Positions 7,049 through 11,692 of a stretch of DNA of 11,692 nucleotides are shown one piece after another. Below the pieces are notes generated by a model. The model ran no database searches and was not told the origin of the DNA. It worked only from the letters and a program-made list of their open reading frames with translations. The DNA is from Burkholderiales bacterium (GTDB lineage: Bacteria > Pseudomonadota > Gammaproteobacteria > Burkholderiales > Burkholderiaceae_C). How positions within the stretch are numbered: the stretch's first letter is position 1; each line of letters starts with the position of its first letter. Location of the stretch: positions 1 through 11,692 of the forward strand of contig SXXD01000067.1 in assembly GCA_005789685.1 (NCBI GenBank). The letters are read 5' to 3'. The position numbers and the translations under genes were made by a program.

Positions 7049-7867
7049 TTAATTAGATTTTGGCTGACCAACGTATTGCGTCAAAATCAGAAGAACTGAA
7101 GTGATCAACACAATGATTGTAGAAATAGCGGCAATGGTGGGGTCTACCTGATCGCGCAGCGCATTGAACATGTTGCGTGTCAAGGTTGAGTTATCGCCAC
7201 CTGATACAAACATCGCCACTATGATTTCATCAAACGAAGTTAAAAATGCCAGTACAGCACCCGATACAACAGAGAACTTAATTTGGGGCAAGGTGACCGA
7301 CCAAAAAGCATACAACGGTGAAGCACCCAAACTTCGCGCAACCCGCTCTTGATCCATGTCATAAGATTTAAGCGCAGAGCCTACCACCAACATCACCACG
7401 GGAATGGCCAGCATGCAGTGCGCCAAAACCAAGCCCAGCAATGTGTTCACTAATTTAAGTTTCACATAGGCATAGAAGACGCCAATCCCAATCAAAATGT
7501 GGGGCACAACCATCGGCGTAAGCAACAGCATCCAAAGCCACTTAACATTTTTGAACCTTGATGTATGAAGACCATAAGAAGCCATCGTAGCCAGGGGCGT
7601 TGCCAATAAGGCAGTTAGCAAACCCGCCTTCAAAGAAGTGGCTGTTGCTTGCATCCAAGCCGCAGAATTAAAGTAAGTCTCATACCACTTGAAAGACCAT
7701 TTTCGAGGTGGAAACTCCAAATACTGCGAGGCAGAAAAAGACATTGGAATGACCAATAAAGTTGGGATAATCAAAAAAATCATCACAACGATAGCCAAGC
7801 CATAAAGCCATAATCTGGATTTATGCGTGATTTGCGTATCTGTTGCCGGCAAGCTGAACCACTTCAT
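7049..7867 (-). CDS. PotC-like ABC transporter permease
   Basis: A 272-residue inner-membrane permease of the polyamine/opine/phosphonate importer group. Six hydrophobic segments are visible, at about 20-42, 78-100, 110-134, 144-166, 198-220 and 245-265. The cytoplasmic EAA-type loop (ERVARSLGASPLYAFWSVTLP, roughly 174-194) contacts the ATPase. The N-terminal signal-anchor and the position of the loop between segments 4 and 5 match PotC. Its ATG overlaps the stop of the upstream permease by four bases (ATGA, 7864-7867) and lacks a strong ribosome binding site, so translation is probably coupled. With the PotB-like partner it forms the heterodimeric channel. The permease sequence does not reveal the transported compound. 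Confidence 0.93.
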   Translation of the reverse strand: MKWFSLPATDTQITHKSRLWLYGLAIVVMIFLIIPTLLVIPMSFSASQYLEFPPRKWSFKWYETYFNSAAWMQATATSLKAGLLTALLATPLATMASYGLHTSRFKNVKWLWMLLLTPMVVPHILIGIGVFYAYVKLKLVNTLLGLVLAHCMLAIPVVMLVVGSALKSYDMDQERVARSLGASPLYAFWSVTLPQIKFSVVSGAVLAFLTSFDEIIVAMFVSGGDNSTLTRNMFNALRDQVDPTIAAISTIIVLITSVLLILTQYVGQPKSN

Positions 7868-8751
7868 GCTGCAACTGCCCGATCTACTGGATTAGAAATT
7901 TTTAACAATTTCATAAAAATCCAAATTAACAACGCAGTCATGACCAGTAAAACTACCCCGAGCGCACTGGCAGCGCCCCAATTGAAGAAGATTTCAATGT
8001 CGTTGGCAATTCGACTGGACACCATGATGACTTTGCCGCCACCCAGTACGGCAGGCGTTATATAAAAGCCAAGACACAAGATGAAAACAATCAAAGCGCC
8101 AGTTGCCATTCCAGGCATGGCCAAGGGAAAGAACACGGACCAAAATGTTTTCATGGGGCTTGCACCTAAATTGGCAGCAGCACGAAGATAATTTCGATCG
8201 ATGGCTCTCATGGATGAGTACAGCGGCAAAATTAAGAAGGGCAACATCACATGAACCGTTCCAATGAGAGTGCCCAGCATGTTGTGAACCAAAGCAATGG
8301 GCTCAGTCCACAAACCCAATTCAATGGCCCAATTGTTAATGAGCCCCTTGCGCTGCAACAAAACAAGCCATGCGTAAGTTCGAACCAACAACGATGTCCA
8401 CAAAGGCAATAGAACCGCAATCATGCAAAGGTTGGCAGCACGCTTGGGCAGCTCTGATAAAAAATAAGCCAATGGGTAGCCAATGACAAGACAAATTGCG
8501 GTGGTCATAATGCTCACCTCAAATGTTGTCCTGAAGGTTCTAAAGTAGGAAGGCTGCTCCCACATGCGAACATAATGTTCAGTGGTAAAGGCACCGGTAT
8601 CTGACAACAAAGATAAATAAAAAAGCCAGCCCACTGGCAGAACCATGGTGATCACAATGAGCAACATGGCAGGGGTTACCAAGCCCAGCAACCACAGTCG
8701 CTCAATGCTGTCTGCGCGCTTGAGCGCCAGTGCATTGGGCAATGCGCTCAA
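7864..8751 (-). CDS. PotB-like ABC transporter permease
   Basis: A 295-residue inner-membrane permease. Hydrophobic segments occur at about 22-49, 78-98, 107-132, 162-180, 212-236 and 262-283. An EAA-type loop (LRAAANLGASPMKTFWSVFF, 189-208) sits between segments 4 and 5. I place the start at TTG 8751. It overlaps the TGA of the ATPase gene by four bases (TTGA), and a near-perfect GGGAGG lies six bases upstream. No in-frame ATG occurs until about residue 29, inside the first membrane segment, which would truncate the protein. This is the PotB position in a PotABCD-type operon; the partner permease follows with another four-base overlap. Confidence 0.92.
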   Translation of the reverse strand: MSALPNALALKRADSIERLWLLGLVTPAMLLIVITMVLPVGWLFYLSLLSDTGAFTTEHYVRMWEQPSYFRTFRTTFEVSIMTTAICLVIGYPLAYFLSELPKRAANLCMIAVLLPLWTSLLVRTYAWLVLLQRKGLINNWAIELGLWTEPIALVHNMLGTLIGTVHVMLPFLILPLYSSMRAIDRNYLRAAANLGASPMKTFWSVFFPLAMPGMATGALIVFILCLGFYITPAVLGGGKVIMVSSRIANDIEIFFNWGAASALGVVLLVMTALLIWIFMKLLKISNPVDRAVAA

Positions 8752-9845
8752 GAAGTGCCTCCCTCTTCGCTTAAAAACACGGTGTCCTTCACGGCCACAG
8801 CAAGCCGCAGAAAAGCACCTGGCAACAGATTGGGGTGGTTCTGAAGCTCGACTGAAGGCATTCGAACCTGAACTCCAATGTCGTTGGGAAGTTTCACCTC
8901 CAAAAGCGAGCTGTCACCTTGATAAACCACATGAACCAACTGACCTGAAAATTCATTGAACTCTGCGTTTAAATGTTCCTGAGCCCCAAGGACCCTCAGG
9001 CGCTCAGGGCGAAGCATGAGAAGTGCCGCACCATGACGCGAGTCCTTGTGAAGGGTCTTGAAAGAAAAATTTGAAAACCTAGCCATACCGTTTTCAATAT
9101 GCACAGGCACAAAAGTAGATTCGCCAATGAACTCTGCAACAAATTTGTTCAGCGGTCTTTCGTAAATGGCGCGGGGCGTATCCAACTGCATGATCTTGCC
9201 GAAATTAATCACAGCTATTCGATCAGACATGGTCAATGCTTCACGCTGATCATGCGTCACGTAGACGGTTGTCATGCCTAACTTCTCATGTAACTGCCGC
9301 AATTCAATTTGCATGTGCTCGCGAAGTTGTTTGTCTAGCGCAGAGAGCGGTTCATCCATGAGCATGATGCGAGGCTCAAAGACCATGGCTCTGGCCAGCG
9401 CCACCCTTTGTTTTTGGCCGCCTGACAATTGGTCGATGCCGCGTTTTCCGTAGCCACCCAAGCGCACCATCTCGAGAGATCGCTCGACTCGCTCTTGGGC
9501 TTCTTGCCCTTTTACGCCTCTGATCTTTAAAGGATAAGCCACATTCTCTGCCACAGTCATGTGGGGGAATAAGGCGTAATTTTGGAAGACCATGCCCACA
9601 CCGCGTTGATGGGGCGGCACACAGACCATCTCTGCATCGCCAAACTTCACACTACCGCCATCTGGTCTTGTAAAGCCCGCCAATACCGTTAGAAGAGTGG
9701 TCTTGCCAGAGCCCGAGGGCCCTAGCAAGGTTAAAAACTCACCACTTTTAATTTCCAAATCAACATGATCTAACGCATAAGTTGAACCATATTTTTTGGT
9801 AATTTTTCCAATGGAGATTGGCAGAGAGGCGTTTTTCACAGGCAA
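8748..9845 (-). CDS. PotA-like ABC transporter ATP-binding protein
   Basis: A protein of about 365 residues with all nucleotide-binding motifs: Walker A GPSGSGKT (42-49), Q-loop Q88, signature LSGGQ (140-144), Walker B ending in D164/E165, D-loop SALD (168-171) and H-loop H198. The C-terminal third (about 240-365) is the TOBE-type regulatory domain usual in PotA, FbpC and MalK relatives. It energises import through the two permeases encoded next. The start is uncertain. The reading given begins at TTG 9845; GTG 9839 is an equally short alternative, and neither has a good ribosome binding site. It begins nine bases after the binding-protein stop and may depend on translation of that gene. Confidence 0.93.
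   Translation of the reverse strand: MPVKNASLPISIGKITKKYGSTYALDHVDLEIKSGEFLTLLGPSGSGKTTLLTVLAGFTRPDGGSVKFGDAEMVCVPPHQRGVGMVFQNYALFPHMTVAENVAYPLKIRGVKGQEAQERVERSLEMVRLGGYGKRGIDQLSGGQKQRVALARAMVFEPRIMLMDEPLSALDKQLREHMQIELRQLHEKLGMTTVYVTHDQREALTMSDRIAVINFGKIMQLDTPRAIYERPLNKFVAEFIGESTFVPVHIENGMARFSNFSFKTLHKDSRHGAALLMLRPERLRVLGAQEHLNAEFNEFSGQLVHVVYQGDSSLLEVKLPNDIGVQVRMPSVELQNHPNLLPGAFLRLAVAVKDTVFLSEEGGTS
8758..8763 (-). promoter_or_regulatory. Strong ribosome binding site before the TTG start of the PotB-like permease
   Basis: GGGAGG on the minus strand lies six bases before TTG 8751. It sits inside the last codons of the ATPase gene and supports the non-ATG start and the four-base stop/start overlap. 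Confidence 0.75.
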
Positions 9846-9854
9846 TCTTAATAA

Positions 9855-10904
9855 TTATTCAGTCAACATGTTTTGATAAAGTTCGGAGGCTCGAGCTTCA
9901 AATTTAATATACCAATTTGGATCTATTTGAAGTTGTTTACCAACATTCTCTGGTGAAGATGGCAATGTTCTTGCAACAGCCGCACTAATTTGGTCATATG
10001 CTTTTTTATTTGTAGGTCCGTATGGAATCCGTTTAGTGAACTCTGCCTGGTACTGGGGCTTGGTAGCTTCAGCTAAAAACTTCATCGCTAAAGCTTTATT
10101 GGGGGCTCCCTTTGGAATAGCAAAACATTCAAAATCCCATAGAGCTTGATTAAAAGTAAACGCTACTTTTCCGCCATCCTTGGCAACAGCGTCAAATCTT
10201 CCATTCCAACCAATGACCATGTCTACTTCACCATCCTTCATGAGTTGAGCGTGTTGTGCACCTGAAGCCCACCAGACAGCAATATGAGGCTTAAGTTCCT
10301 TTATTTTTTTAATTGCTCTTTCAATGCCTCCTGGCGCTGATAACACCTCATATACTTTGTTTGGTGGCACGCCATCGGCCATCAATGCCGGCTCAAGCAT
10401 TCCTGCTACACCCTTGCGGTAAGACCTTTTGCCAGGGAATTTTTTGACATCCCAAAAATCAGCCCATGTCTGCGGGCCCTTTTCGCCATAAGTCTTGGTA
10501 TTCCATGCAATGACAGTTGAGAAAACATCCGTTCCAACACAGTGATCCGTATACATTCCAGGAATAAAATTTGAGACATCAATTTGTTTGTAATCAAGTG
10601 GTTCTAGCAAGCCCTCGCTGGCAGCCCTTGCAGCGCCACCGGCACCGCTCGTAATAATGTCCCAAGTGACTGACCCTGCTTTGACTTTCAGTCTCAAATC
10701 AGAGATGTTGGTCCATGTTTCTTCCTTGAAATTTATCCCAACGACCTTTGCTGAAGGTTGCCAAATAGTCTGACTTTGGGCTTCCTGATAAGCACCCCCA
10801 AAAGATACGAGCGTTAGCTGAGCAGCCGCATTTCCAGTGGAAAAAATGGCTGCTAACAACGTACTCACCGATACTATTTTTTTTAAAATTTGCTGTCTCA
10901 ACAT
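9855..10904 (-). CDS. PotD-like periplasmic substrate-binding protein of the ABC importer
   Basis: A 349-residue secreted binding protein. The N-terminus has a classic Sec signal: positive residues R3, K8, K9, a hydrophobic stretch at 10-23, and a likely cut after A28 in NAAA-QLTLV. The mature part begins with LTLVSFGGAYQ and includes TWDIITSG (80-87), WWASGAQ (211-217), IGWNGR (231-236) and WDFECFAIPKG (256-266), the layout of the PotD/SBP_bac_8 group. In PotD the segment before AIP carries an acidic residue that holds the amine; by eye E259 takes that place here, which fits a positively charged ligand. That alignment is inference. ATG 10904 has GGGAG seven bases upstream. The gene is visibly AT-rich; for example, 9901-9960 contains 17 G+C out of 60. 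It is the first transporter gene after a 151-base gap, so a promoter may lie just upstream. Confidence 0.92.
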   Translation of the reverse strand: MLRQQILKKIVSVSTLLAAIFSTGNAAAQLTLVSFGGAYQEAQSQTIWQPSAKVVGINFKEETWTNISDLRLKVKAGSVTWDIITSGAGGAARAASEGLLEPLDYKQIDVSNFIPGMYTDHCVGTDVFSTVIAWNTKTYGEKGPQTWADFWDVKKFPGKRSYRKGVAGMLEPALMADGVPPNKVYEVLSAPGGIERAIKKIKELKPHIAVWWASGAQHAQLMKDGEVDMVIGWNGRFDAVAKDGGKVAFTFNQALWDFECFAIPKGAPNKALAMKFLAEATKPQYQAEFTKRIPYGPTNKKAYDQISAAVARTLPSSPENVGKQLQIDPNWYIKFEARASELYQNMLTE

Positions 10905-11055
10905 TGCAATTCTCCCTTGATTAAAAAGTCATAAAAACCAACCAGAACCGAAATTTATTTAAACCACTACAGCTCAAATGTAGAAATTGATTGGCATCCT
11001 CCAAAGTGCCATTACAGAAACTCCACCATACCAATTTCAAAACACCTTCGCAAGC
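10905..11055 (-). other. AT-rich intergenic region, probable leader or promoter zone of the transporter operon
   Basis: This 151-base gap, the longest non-coding stretch in the window, lies between the right-hand aldehyde dehydrogenase and the binding-protein gene, both on the minus strand. It ends with GGGAG (10912-10916), the ribosome binding site of the binding protein. It is AT-rich near the gene, but I found no convincing paired -35/-10 boxes, no sigma-54 site with correct spacing and no hairpin followed by a T-run. A promoter is likely from the gap size, but I cannot place it. Confidence 0.4.
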
Positions 11056-11692
11056 TTAAATTCGCGCCACCACACTTTTGGTCTTGCAATAACTCCCTAC
11101 CGCCTCCAGCCCTTTCTCGCGACCAAAGCCAGAGTGTTTATTGCCGCCAAAAGGCACAGCTATACCTCCCGCAAAATACTCATTCACATAAACCTGCCCA
11201 GCATCAATCTGGCGCGCCAGTCGATGCGCTGCACTCAAGTCCCTGGTGAAAACACCTGCTACCAAGCCAAACTCTGTGCCATTGGCCAAATGAACCGCTT
11301 CTTCCATGTCGGTGAATGTTTGAATGCAAAGGACAGGGCCAAATATTTCCTGTTGCACCGCAGCATCAAGCAAGGGCACCCGGTCCAATAATGTGGGCTC
11401 GTAGAACCAACCTCTACCTGAAGCGGGGTCATTCGAAATCTGGCCACCGCAAAGCACCTGAATGCCTCGCGATTTGGCCGACTCAACATGGCCAGAAACT
11501 CGCTTTAATTGCAACTCAGAGTTGACAGGCCCCATGCCTGAATTTGTAAGTCCGTGTCCTAAGTGAATAGCTTTGGTTTTTTTCAAAACCTTTTCAACCA
11601 GCGCATCGTGAATAGATTCATGCACCAGCAAGCGTGAACCCGCTGAGCAGATTTGACCCGCATTCTCAAAAATGCCGGCAATCACATTGTCA
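11056..11692 (-). CDS. Second aldehyde dehydrogenase, C-terminal part (truncated by window edge)
   Basis: The frame is open at the right edge and 211 codons are visible, ending at TAA (11056-11058). It holds the catalytic cysteine in NAGQICSAGSR (Cys codon 11647-11649), the E-x-FGPVL segment of the cofactor-binding region, and the C-terminal SGFGREKGLEAVGSY typical of full-length PuuC/BetB/AldA-like enzymes. The N-terminal part with the catalytic Asn and Glu lies outside. A GTG at 11685 is not a start, because conserved ALDH sequence continues upstream. The C-terminal end differs clearly from the other aldehyde dehydrogenase in the window, so it belongs to another branch of the family. It may oxidise a free or glutamylated aminoaldehyde for the same pathway, or serve a separate substrate encoded further right. 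Confidence 0.93.
   Translation of the reverse strand, partial: DNVIAGIFENAGQICSAGSRLLVHESIHDALVEKVLKKTKAIHLGHGLTNSGMGPVNSELQLKRVSGHVESAKSRGIQVLCGGQISNDPASGRGWFYEPTLLDRVPLLDAAVQQEIFGPVLCIQTFTDMEEAVHLANGTEFGLVAGVFTRDLSAAHRLARQIDAGQVYVNEYFAGGIAVPFGGNKHSGFGREKGLEAVGSYCKTKSVVARI

Noticed and set aside
9850..9859. Palindrome AATAATTATT across the binding-protein stop as an operator
   Set aside because: A ten-base AT-only palindrome is expected by chance in this AT-rich stretch and lies between co-directional genes nine bases apart.
10905..11055. Sigma-54 promoter suggested by TGGCAC near the middle of the gap
   Set aside because: The distance from GG to the next GC is 13 bases rather than 10.

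Overview
The window looks like a piece of a betaproteobacterial chromosome, probably Burkholderiales and close to Comamonadaceae. This is inferred from protein wording, codon choice and the gene set, not from a marker gene. It holds two convergent, densely packed catabolic gene clusters. I see no tRNA, rRNA, CRISPR array or insertion sequence. No stretch longer than about 150 bases lacks a gene.

The plus-strand cluster (1-6637) reads: 3' end of a PhnW/serine-pyruvate-type aminotransferase; a glutamine-synthetase-fold gamma-glutamyl-amine ligase; a group III (iron-type) alcohol dehydrogenase; a PuuD-like class I amidotransferase hydrolase; an NAD(P)-dependent aldehyde dehydrogenase; a HAD-IB phosphatase; and a zinc-dependent AstE/AspA/DoeB-type deacylase. 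Gaps between genes run from 1 to 45 bases, which suggests one operon. The four central enzymes resemble the gamma-glutamylated putrescine (Puu) pathway, but the flavin amine oxidase step (PuuB) is missing and an iron-type alcohol dehydrogenase is present. The simplest reading is ligate glutamate to an amine, oxidise an alcohol to aldehyde, oxidise aldehyde to acid, then cut off glutamate. This would suit an amino alcohol such as ethanolamine or a propanolamine, as described for the Streptomyces GlnA4 ethanolamine route. The substrate is inference.

The minus-strand cluster (11692-6658, read right to left) contains: the C-terminal part of a second, different aldehyde dehydrogenase; a 151-base gap; a secreted PotD-like binding protein; a PotA-like ATPase; PotB-like and PotC-like permeases; and a RidA-family enamine/imine deaminase. 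The transporter genes are coupled by 4-base overlaps, and two of them appear to start with TTG. This ABC importer is of the polyamine/opine/phosphonate type and would be the natural entry route for the amine used by the facing operon.

Together the region reads as an uptake-and-degradation locus for a small amine. It has glutamyl protection of the amino group, two aldehyde dehydrogenases, two chemically different amide hydrolases, an aminotransferase for the product, and RidA to clear reactive imines. The binding-protein gene and its flanks are visibly more AT-rich than the plus-strand operon, so the two halves may have different histories.
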